From contig JAGHYP010000162.1 of the NCBI GenBank assembly GCA_017743585.1, forward strand, positions 1-6,619: a DNA stretch of 6,619 nt. The letters run 5' to 3'. The stretch is from Chloroflexota bacterium (GTDB lineage Bacteria > Chloroflexota > Anaerolineae > Aggregatilineales > UBA2796). The translations under genes and the position numbers were made by a program. Positions 1 through 5,858 of this stretch are shown in pieces. Below the pieces are notes generated by a model. That model did no database searches. It was not told where the DNA came from and worked only from the letters and a program-made list of their open reading frames with translations. How positions within the stretch are numbered: the first letter of the stretch is position 1; the number at the start of each line of letters is the position of its first letter.

Positions 1-1041
1 GCGCAGGACGCTTAGCGTCGCCTCAGCTAGCGCCGTAGCATCGTTTGGGGGCACCAGTGCGCCGCGACCGTCTGCCAGCATATCCACCACGCCGCCGACC
101 GCTGTCGCCACTACTGGCACGCCCGCCACAAGCGCCTCAATCACGGCGCTCGGCAAGCCTTCGTTCTTGGAACACAGCACAAGGCAATCCAGCGCGCCGT
201 AGATTGATGGTAGATCGTCTTGCCATCCTGTGAAGATGACCGCTTGCGCTATTCCAAGCGCTGCCGCCTGCGCTTCGAGCGCCTCGCGCAGCTCGCCGTC
301 GCCAATGATCGCAAAACGTGCCTCGGGCATGGCGCGCGCCACATTCGCCATCGCTGCCAAGAAAAGCGCGTGATGCTTGATCGGCACCAGCCGCCCTACG
401 ATGCCGACCAGCGGCGCCGTCTCAGGGATGCCGAAACGCGCTCGAAATGCGCCCGACGGTCGCTTCAGAGCGCGCAACGCCGAGAGATCGTAGCCTGGCG
501 TGACCGTAGCGACCTTGTGCGGCGGCGCAATCTGATAGACTTGCCCGATCTCGCGCTGCAAGCTTGGACTGACGGCGATGATTCGCGTGGAGAGCGCGCC
601 TACGAAGCGCTCCAGCGCGATGTAGAAGTGCGTCTTCGCTGCGCCGAAATAGCTGTGAAAGATATGTCCGTGATAGGTATGAAAGATGTACGGCACGCCT
701 GCTAACTTCGCCGCCAATCTGCCCACAAAACCTGCTTTGGCTGTGTGCGTGTGGACGATATCAGGCCGCTCGCAGCGCAGCAAGCGATATAACGCGCCGA
801 ACGTTGCCAAGTCGCGCAGGGGCGAGATATCCCGCCCCAAGTGCGGCAGGTAGATCGGCTGCACGCCGACTCGCTCAGCGAGGTAGCGCATGTCGCCTTC
901 GCACTTGCCTACGCTGCCGGCGATCAGCGCGCTGCGATAACCTGCCTGGCGCAACAAGGCTGTAATCGGGATCACATATGGCGAGATGCCGCCAATGTTG
1001 AGGCGTGAGATGACGTGGACAATCTTGGCAGGCGGCGTCAC
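1..1041 (-). CDS. GT4-family glycosyltransferase, partial (C-terminus beyond left edge)
   Basis: The frame reads 347 residues without a stop from GTG at 1041 to the window edge. It should transfer a sugar from a nucleotide-sugar donor in the cytoplasm, probably for exopolysaccharide or envelope glycans; donor and acceptor cannot be told. The N-terminal Rossmann half starts with a KIVHVISRLNIGG-type strand and glycine loop (residues 6-18), then PDIVHTHTAKAG (93-104) and HTYHGHIFHSYF (121-132), both typical of bacterial GT4 enzymes. The C-terminal half has VGRLVPIKHH (215-224, with the GR and K that usually contact donor phosphates), IIGDGE (245-250) and the EX7E motif with E294 and E302, followed by AGVPVVATAVGG. 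Roughly the last helices are missing. The start is uncertain: no ATG lies upstream before the in-frame stop at 1090-1092, and no clear Shine-Dalgarno precedes the GTG. It lies 83 bp downstream of rpmB on the same strand, so it could share that promoter. Confidence 0.9.
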   Translation of the reverse strand, partial: MTPPAKIVHVISRLNIGGISPYVIPITALLRQAGYRSALIAGSVGKCEGDMRYLAERVGVQPIYLPHLGRDISPLRDLATFGALYRLLRCERPDIVHTHTAKAGFVGRLAAKLAGVPYIFHTYHGHIFHSYFGAAKTHFYIALERFVGALSTRIIAVSPSLQREIGQVYQIAPPHKVATVTPGYDLSALRALKRPSGAFRARFGIPETAPLVGIVGRLVPIKHHALFLAAMANVARAMPEARFAIIGDGELREALEAQAAALGIAQAVIFTGWQDDLPSIYGALDCLVLCSKNEGLPSAVIEALVAGVPVVATAVGGVVDMLADGRGALVPPNDATALAEATLSVLR

Positions 1042-1070
1042 TGCGCAGGCTAGGAAGTGCTGAGAGCAAA

Positions 1071-1086
1071 GCGAAGCGCGTTTCGC
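1071..1086 (-). terminator. Weak hairpin after rpmB, possible terminator or attenuator
   Basis: On the minus strand GCGAA (1086-1082) and TTCGC (1075-1071) form a 5-bp stem around a 6-base loop, followed by TTTGCTCT, a poor T-tract. A second 6-bp stem, 1105-1110 with 1121-1126, overlaps the rpmB stop codon. Together they may partly end rpmB transcripts before the glycosyltransferase gene. Both stems are short and the local sequence is GCG-rich, so chance is a real alternative. Confidence 0.3.
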
Positions 1087-1124
1087 CCTTCAGCGCAGAT
1101 GAGCGAAGCGGGTCGCAGAGCGCT

Positions 1125-1328
1125 TCACTTGGTCTTGCACAGCGCCTTGATCTGGCGCGCGGTCAGGCGCACGCGCACAGGCCGGCCGTCAATCTCAATG
1201 GTCGCCCATTGCAGATTCGGGCGGAACAGACGTTTGGTCTTGACTTGCGAGAAGCTGACATTGTTGCCAACGCGTGCGCAGCGGGCGAGCTTACGGCGCG
1301 TTTCATGATTGATCTTACGCTTCGGCAT
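1125..1328 (-). CDS. rpmB: Large ribosomal subunit protein bL28
   Basis: A 67-residue basic protein of the size expected for bL28, a 50S subunit protein that binds 23S rRNA. The family signature is clear: RVGNNVSFSQVKTKRLF (residues 19-35) followed by RPNLQ (36-40), matching the usual GNNVSHS..KTKRRFLPNLQ core, then RPVRVRLTARQIKAL (49-63), matching the usual C-terminal VRLRVSAK stretch. The N-terminus MPKRKINHETRRKLARC replaces the short leader often seen, which in many bacteria carries a CxxC pair; only Cys17 and Cys64 are present, so this is a zinc-free form. The ATG at 1328 is chosen because a longer in-frame extension upstream runs through the promoter and shows no homology. A weak GGA lies about 8 bases before the ATG. 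It is transcribed divergently from the amidohydrolase gene. Confidence 0.93.
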   Translation of the reverse strand: MPKRKINHETRRKLARCARVGNNVSFSQVKTKRLFRPNLQWATIEIDGRPVRVRLTARQIKALCKTK

Positions 1329-1364
1329 GGTGGTTTCCAGTCTCCATTCGGCAGATGTGCGCTG

Positions 1365-1393
1365 ATTATAGTCAAAAAGCGCGCAAAGGGCAA
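1365..1393 (-). promoter_or_regulatory. Sigma-70 type promoter for rpmB
   Basis: On the minus strand TTGCCC (1393-1388) and a perfect TATAAT (1370-1365) are separated by exactly 17 bp. Transcription would start near 1358, giving a 5' leader of about 30 bases before the rpmB ATG at 1328. The perfect -10, ideal spacing and placement before a ribosomal protein gene make this one of the firmer promoter calls here. Confidence 0.7.
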
Positions 1394-1414
1394 GAGCAGC
1401 GCGCAAAAGCGCGT
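1378..1414. repeat. 10-bp direct repeat plus inverted repeat between divergent promoters
   Basis: AGCGCGCAAA occurs at 1378-1387 and again at 1398-1407, exactly 20 bp apart, close to two helical turns. The second copy overlaps an inverted repeat, GCGCGC (1399-1404), AAAA, GCGCGT (1409-1414), which pairs over 6 bp with one G-T. The first copy sits in the spacer of the rpmB promoter, and the second just upstream of its -35. This could be an operator serving either gene. GCGCGC words are common throughout this DNA, which lowers the weight of the match. Confidence 0.35.
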
Positions 1415-1436
1415 CACGCGGGCTTGCTGAATGCGG

Positions 1437-1442
1437 TATACT
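1437..1442 (+). promoter_or_regulatory. Candidate -10 element for the amidohydrolase-CYTH gene
   Basis: TATACT lies 52 bp before the chosen ATG at 1495 and would give a start site near 1449. No good -35 hexamer is seen at 16-18 bp upstream (the sequence there is about TCACGC) and there is no TGn extension, so the promoter may be weak or need an activator. Confidence 0.4.
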
Positions 1443-1478
1443 CATCAGGCAAAAGCGTGTCGCCTGCAAGCGCTTCTT

Positions 1479-1485
1479 GGGAGAG
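1479..1485 (+). promoter_or_regulatory. Shine-Dalgarno that fixes the ATG at 1495
   Basis: GGGAGAG lies 9 bases before ATG 1495. An in-frame TTG at 1477 would add six residues but overlaps this purine-rich site and has no site of its own. The residues from the ATG, MERVDKIL, fit the usual start of the amidohydrolase family. Confidence 0.7.
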
Positions 1486-1494
1486 ACAGTACGA

Positions 1495-3483
1495 ATGGAA
1501 CGCGTTGATAAGATTCTGAGCGGCGGCATTGTGCTGACGATGAACGCTGCCATGGACGTTTTCTTGAACGGCGCAGTTGCCATCAAGGGCGAGCACATCG
1601 TGGCAGTTGGCGCAGCTGAGTCAATTGCCGATCGATACACCGCCGATGAGCTTGTACTGTGCGAAGGGCAAGTGATCATGCCCGGCTTGGTGAACGCGCA
1701 TACGCACGCGCCGATGACGCTCTTGCGCGGCTTGGCAGACGACCTGCGCTTGGACGTATGGCTGATCGGCTACATGATGCCGACTGAGCAGAGTTTTGTC
1801 AATCCACACTTCTGCCGCTTAGGCACAAAGATTGCCTGCGCAGAGATGATTCGCAGCGGCGTGACCATGTTCGCCGATATGTACTACTTTGAAGCCGACG
1901 TCGCCGCTGCTGCTGCAGAGGTCGGCATGCGCGCCGTGTGCGGTCAAACCGTGCTGAAGTTCCCCGCGCCCGACGCATCAAGCTACGAAGAGAGCCTGCA
2001 ATACACCCGCCAATTCATCGAGCAATGGAAAGGGCATCCGCTGATCGTGCCGGCTGTGGCGCCGCACGCGCCGTATACTTGCACTGATGAAATCCTGAGC
2101 GCCTGCGCTGCGCTTGCCAGAGAATACGACGTGCCGTTGCTCATCCACGTCAGCGAGACGCGCCAAGAAGTGGAAGATAGCCGCAAGGAGTTTCAGATGC
2201 CGGTCGTGCCGCGCATCAAAAAGCTGGGCGTGCTGGACGCCAAAACATTGGCTGCGCATTGCGTCCACGTGGACTCAGGCGAGATTCGCACCTTCTTCAA
2301 TCATCGCACAGGCGTAGCGCACTGCCCGACCAGCAATTTGAAGCTGGCGAGCGGCATCGCCCCGATCCGCGAGATGCTGGAGCGCGGCTTGAACGTTGGC
2401 ATTGGCACTGATGGACCTGCCAGCAACAACGATCTGGATATGTTCGAGGAAGTGCGCCTTGCTGCGATCCTCGCTAAAGGCGCTACGCTCGACCCAACCG
2501 CTGTGCCTGCCAAGCAAGCGCTGCTGATGGCGACGCGCATGGGCGCGCAAGCGATGTACATGGAGGCCATCACAGGCAGCCTCGAAGTCGGCAAGCGCGC
2601 CGATATCGCCGTGATCAACCTCAACACGCTGCACAACTCGCCTAAGTTCTCTCGCGATGAAGACGCTGTGTACAGTCAGCTGGTCTACGCCGCCAAAAGC
2701 ACGGACGTGCGGCACGTCATGGTCAATGGCGTCTGGCTGATGTACGATCAGCGGCTGCTGACAGTAGACGAAGCGGCGCTGTTAGCAGAGGCGAACGCGC
2801 TCGCGCGCGAGATCGACCGGTTCTTGATCGCGCGCGAAGGCAACCTGCTCAACAAGCTGATCGCGATCGGCGGCGTGGAGCGGGCTGAGAGCTTCGAGAT
2901 TCAGGTCAAATCGCATTTGCCTGAGCGCGTGGACGCAGAGACAATCGTAGCGCCGCTGCTGAAAGACGAGCGCGTGCGGGTGGTGCGCAAGAGCTACTAC
3001 CGGCAGTACGATACCTACTTCACCTTCCAAGACGAAACGCAAGGTCGCGTCCGTTACCGCGAAGATGACGCATTGAACGCCGAAGGCGAAGTGATCAATG
3101 TGCGCACGCGCCTCACCTACACCTCGCCGGTCAAAGAGCGCGAATTCGACCGCGCCGTGCTGCTCAGCCGCTCGCGGTTCATCGCGCCGGCAACGCGGCC
3201 GCTGCGCTTTTACCGCGAGTATTTCCGCCCCAACGCTGAGTACGAAGTCCACAAGACGCGCCATCGCTGGCACATCCTCTACAAAGGCGTCTTGTTCTAC
3301 CTGAATGTAGACGAAATCCTTGTGCCGAAGGTGAGCGGCACATTTATCGAGATCAAAAGCCAGACGTGGTCAATGCGCGACGCTGAGTACAAAGCGCCGC
3401 TGGTCAGCGAGCTATTGACTCTGCTAGGCGTCACAGAGGAGATGCGCGTTCACAAGGAATACGTCGAATTTGCTGCCACTTGA
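1495..3483 (+). CDS. MtaD/TrzN-like amidohydrolase fused to a C-terminal CYTH-like domain
   Basis: A 662-residue protein of two parts; the usual methylthioadenosine/S-adenosylhomocysteine deaminase (MtaD) has about 430. Residues 1-440 are a metal-dependent amidohydrolase: PGLVNAHTHAPM (63-74) gives metal ligands H69 and H71, H218 with E221 gives the third histidine and the catalytic glutamate, AAHCVH (253-258) a further histidine, and GTDGPASNN (304-312) the aspartate D306. E98 and H191 fall where MtaD enzymes contact the nucleoside. Likely reaction: hydrolytic deamination of a 6-amino purine nucleoside to the inosine form, in the cytoplasm. Residues about 466-662 resemble CYTH (class IV adenylate cyclase/thiamine triphosphatase) domains: EIQVK (468-472), RQYDTYF (503-509), RVRYR (518-522), KTRHRWH (587-593), a late aspartate D606 and GTFIEIKS (615-622). 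No stop or frame change separates the parts. The FHA regulator gene follows after 49 bp. The amidohydrolase call is firm, the CYTH call likely, the substrate and the role of the second domain unknown. Confidence 0.88.
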   Translation: MERVDKILSGGIVLTMNAAMDVFLNGAVAIKGEHIVAVGAAESIADRYTADELVLCEGQVIMPGLVNAHTHAPMTLLRGLADDLRLDVWLIGYMMPTEQSFVNPHFCRLGTKIACAEMIRSGVTMFADMYYFEADVAAAAAEVGMRAVCGQTVLKFPAPDASSYEESLQYTRQFIEQWKGHPLIVPAVAPHAPYTCTDEILSACAALAREYDVPLLIHVSETRQEVEDSRKEFQMPVVPRIKKLGVLDAKTLAAHCVHVDSGEIRTFFNHRTGVAHCPTSNLKLASGIAPIREMLERGLNVGIGTDGPASNNDLDMFEEVRLAAILAKGATLDPTAVPAKQALLMATRMGAQAMYMEAITGSLEVGKRADIAVINLNTLHNSPKFSRDEDAVYSQLVYAAKSTDVRHVMVNGVWLMYDQRLLTVDEAALLAEANALAREIDRFLIAREGNLLNKLIAIGGVERAESFEIQVKSHLPERVDAETIVAPLLKDERVRVVRKSYYRQYDTYFTFQDETQGRVRYREDDALNAEGEVINVRTRLTYTSPVKEREFDRAVLLSRSRFIAPATRPLRFYREYFRPNAEYEVHKTRHRWHILYKGVLFYLNVDEILVPKVSGTFIEIKSQTWSMRDAEYKAPLVSELLTLLGVTEEMRVHKEYVEFAAT

Positions 3484-3532
3484 GTGGAGTGAGTTCAAAC
3501 TCTAGACAGGGCTGAATCAATTAGGACTGGTC

Positions 3533-4183
3533 ATGAGCGAGAGCATAACACCAAAACTCGTGGCGACGCGCGGCAAGTTCGCGCGGCAGAGCTGGGTGAT
3601 CGAGCGCACGCCGCTCATCATCGGACGCGAAGCCGGTTGCGATATCGTCCTCAACGAGCCGAAGATCTCGCGTCAGCACGCGCGCTTGACGCAACTGCCT
3701 GACGGGCGCTTTCAAGTGGAAGACCTTAAAAGCCTCAATGGCACTTGGGTGAACGGCGTGCCGCTGACAAGCGCGCGGCTGTTGGAAGATGGCGATGAGC
3801 TGGACTTGGCGCGCATGGTCACTCTTGTATTCGTAGCCAGCGAGGCGACCGAGCCACTTGCGCCTGAAGAAACTCAGGAGTCATATCGGCTGCGCTTGGA
3901 TCGGAAAGCACGGCGCGTTTTCATCGGCAACCGAGAGATCGTGCCGCCGCTGAGCGTGCCACAGTACCGTCTACTGGAGCTGCTGTTCGATGCCAATGGC
4001 GCCATCTGCACGCGCGAGGAGGTGGTGAGCGCCGTGTGGCCCGACGACGTCAGCGAAGGCATCAGCGAGCAGGCGATTGACGCGCTAGTGCGCCGCCTGC
4101 GCGAGCGAATCAGCAAGTTTGCGCCAAATCACCAATACATCGTGACCGTGCGCGGGCATGGCTTCCGTTTTGAGCAAGGCTGA
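3533..4183 (+). CDS. FHA domain-winged helix (OmpR type) transcriptional regulator
   Basis: A 216-residue soluble protein. Residues about 25-102 form an FHA domain, which reads phosphothreonine: LIIGRE (28-33, conserved G31 and R32), KISRQHA (44-50, conserved S46, R47 and H49) and SLNGTWVNG (67-75, conserved N69, G70 and N74). Residues about 117-216 form a DNA-binding winged helix of the Trans_reg_C type: LSVPQYRLLELLF (140-152), the VWP turn (168-170), a recognition-helix stretch AIDALVRRLRERI (181-193) and the wing VRGHGFRF (206-213). There is no receiver domain, so input probably comes from a Ser/Thr kinase or a phosphorylated partner through the FHA domain. Mycobacterial EmbR carries related domains in the opposite order with an extra BTAD region; here the FHA is N-terminal and BTAD is absent. 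AGGA at 3523-3526 lies six bases before the ATG. No separate promoter is obvious, so co-transcription with the amidohydrolase-CYTH gene is likely. Confidence 0.9.
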   Translation: MSESITPKLVATRGKFARQSWVIERTPLIIGREAGCDIVLNEPKISRQHARLTQLPDGRFQVEDLKSLNGTWVNGVPLTSARLLEDGDELDLARMVTLVFVASEATEPLAPEETQESYRLRLDRKARRVFIGNREIVPPLSVPQYRLLELLFDANGAICTREEVVSAVWPDDVSEGISEQAIDALVRRLRERISKFAPNHQYIVTVRGHGFRFEQG

Positions 4184-4184
4184 A

Positions 4185-4209
4185 GCTAGGGACGGAAACC
4201 ATCCCTAGC
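4185..4209. terminator. Hairpin between convergent genes, likely bidirectional terminator
   Basis: GCTAGGGA (4185-4192) and TCCCTAGC (4202-4209) form a perfect 8-bp stem with a 9-base loop, CGGAAACCA, in which GG and CC could pair further. It occupies most of the 32 bp between the stops of the FHA regulator (plus) and the S1 gene (minus), so it can serve both. Neither side has a T-tract, so it is not a classical intrinsic terminator; it may act with Rho or as a 3'-end stabiliser. Confidence 0.6.
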
Positions 4210-4215
4210 CCCTGC

Positions 4216-5721
4216 CTAGTACTCGTACTCGTCGTCGTCAAGGTCGGCTGGCCTGCCGCCACGCTTGCCGCGGCGCTTGCTGCTACGCTTGCGCTCAGCG
4301 CGCCGCCGACTTTTGCCTTTGAGCGAAGCAGCTTCAAAATCGGCTATCTCAGGCTCTAGCGCGCGGCGATAGTCGGACTCAGAGTACTCGGGCGAGCTCA
4401 CCTTCTTCAAGCTCAGCCCAAGCCGGCGGCGCTCAGCGTCAATCTTGATCACGCGCAAAGTCAGCAATTCGCCCTCTTTGACCACGTCCTTCGGATGCGC
4501 CACGTGCTGCTGAGCCAGCTCGCTGATGTGAATCAAGCCCTCGATCTCAGGAGCATTCACCAGCTGTGCGAACGCGCCGAACTTTGCCAGCTTGGTGACC
4601 GTGCCTTGCACCAGCTGACCGACTTTGTAAGTGCGCGCGGCGACTGACCACGGATCCTCTTCGCAGCGCTTGATGCTCAAGCCAATGCGCTTTCTCTCCC
4701 GATCAACTTCAATGACCTCGACTTCAACCTCTTGCCCGACGCGCAAGACATCCTTTGGATGCGCGACGCGCTTCCACGAAATCTCAGTCAGATGCACCAA
4801 GCCGTCAGCGCCGCCCACATCTACAAAAGCGCCGAAATCCGCCACGCTCTTGACGCGCCCACGACGGCGCTCGCCGACTTGCAACTCGTCCAGCAGGCGC
4901 GCCTTGCGCAGCTCGCGTAGCGCGGGCTCTGCCTCGCGCTCGGAAAGGATCAGGCGGTTGCGCGCGCGATCAACCTCTATCACCTTCACTGAGATATCCT
5001 CGCCGCGCATGGCATCCCACTTCTCTTGTGGATCGCTGCCCTTTGCGCGCTGACGGCGCTCGCGGCTGACCTCTGACTCGGGCACAAAGCCGCGCAAGCG
5101 CCCCAAGCGCACGATCAAGCCGCCCTTATTGTAGCCGTCCACTTTGCCGTTGAAAATTTCGCCGCTCTGGCGCAGCTCTTCAGCTTTGCGCCAATCCTGC
5201 TCCTCTGCTGCACGCGAGAGCGAGAGTATCACGCGCCCGTTGCGCTCAGGATTCAAGACATAAACGCTGACGCGCGAGCCAACTTTCAAGCGGTCGAGCG
5301 TCTCTTTATCCATGCGCTCCAGCTCTCTGCTGACGATCACGCCCTCCGTCTTCATGCCGAGGTCGATCAGAACTTCAGTCGGCGAGGTCTCGGCAATCAC
5401 GCCTTCCACGATATCGCCCTTGCGTAGCTTCAGCTCAGCACGAGCATCCAGCAGCGCGGCAGTCACGGCAGTGCCTTCCGAGTCGGGCGCGTTCCGGGCA
5501 GGCTCGGGCGCAGGCTCAGCCAGCGCTAGGGCAGTGGCGTCGGTCAGTGCCACTTCAGCTGACGTAGGCTCAGGTTGCGGATTGCGCTCCGCAAAGGCGT
5601 GCGGCGCTGCGTCGAGCGCAGCCTCGTCATCAGGCAAATCATCAGGCATATCAGCAGTCAACTCAATCTCAAACGGCTTGAACGGCTCGCCCTCGCTGGC
5701 GATAGGCTCGTTGGACTCCAT
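4216..5721 (-). CDS. rpsA: S1 domain protein, ribosomal protein bS1-like
   Basis: A 501-residue RNA-binding protein with four S1 (OB-fold) repeats at about residues 99-169, 186-261, 280-351 and 366-438. The last two are the best conserved: VADFGAFVDVGGADGLVHLTEIS and AKFGAFAQL...EGLIHISEL, each followed by HPKDV. This fits bS1, which binds mRNA on the 30S subunit; many non-proteobacterial forms have four repeats rather than six. Residues 1-98 are acidic and rich in Ala and Pro, probably disordered. Residues 468-490 are strongly basic (RRRAERKRSSKRRGKR), and the protein ends in DDDEYEY. An upstream in-frame ATG at 5763 would add 14 residues, but it overlaps a promoter -10 box; the ATG at 5721 has GGAGA 11 bases upstream and starts MESNEP, so I prefer it. 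It is convergent with the FHA gene and divergent from rplU. A general S1-family RNA-binding protein outside the ribosome is the main alternative. Confidence 0.88.
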   Translation of the reverse strand: MESNEPIASEGEPFKPFEIELTADMPDDLPDDEAALDAAPHAFAERNPQPEPTSAEVALTDATALALAEPAPEPARNAPDSEGTAVTAALLDARAELKLRKGDIVEGVIAETSPTEVLIDLGMKTEGVIVSRELERMDKETLDRLKVGSRVSVYVLNPERNGRVILSLSRAAEEQDWRKAEELRQSGEIFNGKVDGYNKGGLIVRLGRLRGFVPESEVSRERRQRAKGSDPQEKWDAMRGEDISVKVIEVDRARNRLILSEREAEPALRELRKARLLDELQVGERRRGRVKSVADFGAFVDVGGADGLVHLTEISWKRVAHPKDVLRVGQEVEVEVIEVDRERKRIGLSIKRCEEDPWSVAARTYKVGQLVQGTVTKLAKFGAFAQLVNAPEIEGLIHISELAQQHVAHPKDVVKEGELLTLRVIKIDAERRRLGLSLKKVSSPEYSESDYRRALEPEIADFEAASLKGKSRRRAERKRSSKRRGKRGGRPADLDDDEYEY

Positions 5722-5732
5722 TTGGCAAACGT

Positions 5733-5737
5733 TCTCC
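5733..5737 (-). promoter_or_regulatory. Shine-Dalgarno deciding the S1 gene start
   Basis: GGAGA on the minus strand lies 11 bases before ATG 5721. The alternative ATG at 5763 has no comparable purine-rich site before it. Confidence 0.5.
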
Positions 5738-5761
5738 GTGCAACAGAGGTACCGAGTTCTC

Positions 5762-5791
5762 ATTGTAGCACGCCGTATTATGGCGCGTCAA
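5762..5791 (-). promoter_or_regulatory. Promoter of the S1 gene (proximal candidate)
   Basis: On the minus strand TTGACG (5791-5786) and TACAAT (5767-5762) are 18 bp apart. Transcription would start near 5754, downstream of the ATG at 5763 whose first two bases are the last two of the -10 box. This would exclude that ATG and leave a leader of about 33 bases to ATG 5721. Confidence 0.6.
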
Positions 5792-5805
5792 ACCTGAATT
5801 AGCAA
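5777..5805 (-). promoter_or_regulatory. Promoter of the S1 gene (distal, overlapping candidate)
   Basis: On the minus strand TTGCTA (5805-5800) and CATAAT (5782-5777) are 17 bp apart. It overlaps the proximal candidate and would start transcription only a few bases before the ATG at 5763. Both hexamers match consensus at five (CATAAT) and four (TTGCTA) positions; it may be a second start or a chance match. Confidence 0.35.
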
Positions 5806-5858
5806 TGGAAAAGTCCTGGCAAAGGCTTGTTCAGTAGCACATTTTCGCTAGCCGGGCT

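Noticed and set aside
220..705. 161-residue plus-strand frame opposite the glycosyltransferase
   Set aside because: Arg/Asp-rich antisense of a well-conserved GT4 gene; no family resemblance.
875..1069. 64-residue minus-strand frame overlapping the glycosyltransferase start
   Set aside because: It lies in another frame of the same strand; the GT4 motifs are all in the frame starting at 1041, so this is a shadow.
1329..1679. In-frame extension of rpmB upstream of 1328, up to 184 residues in total
   Set aside because: It crosses a good promoter and the opposite-strand amidohydrolase gene, has no similarity to bL28, and the family length is matched from the ATG at 1328.
2275..2715. 146-residue minus-strand frame inside the amidohydrolase gene, and a similar 163-residue one at 2782-3273
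   Set aside because: Both are antisense shadows in GC-rich coding DNA, with Arg/His/Ala-rich composition and no recognisable motifs.
2827..2890. Possibility that the CYTH-like half is a separate gene joined by a sequencing error
   Set aside because: The frame is continuous, codon use is even across the junction, and no start codon with a good ribosome-binding site is evident at the linker.
3491..3502. Small palindrome GAGTTCAAACTC in the gap before the FHA gene
   Set aside because: Only a 4-5 bp stem with a tiny loop; too short to support a terminator or operator.
5312..5797. 161-residue plus-strand frame opposite the S1 gene
   Set aside because: It is Ser/Ala-rich low-complexity antisense of the acidic S1 N-terminal region and has no domain; it also runs through the S1 promoter.
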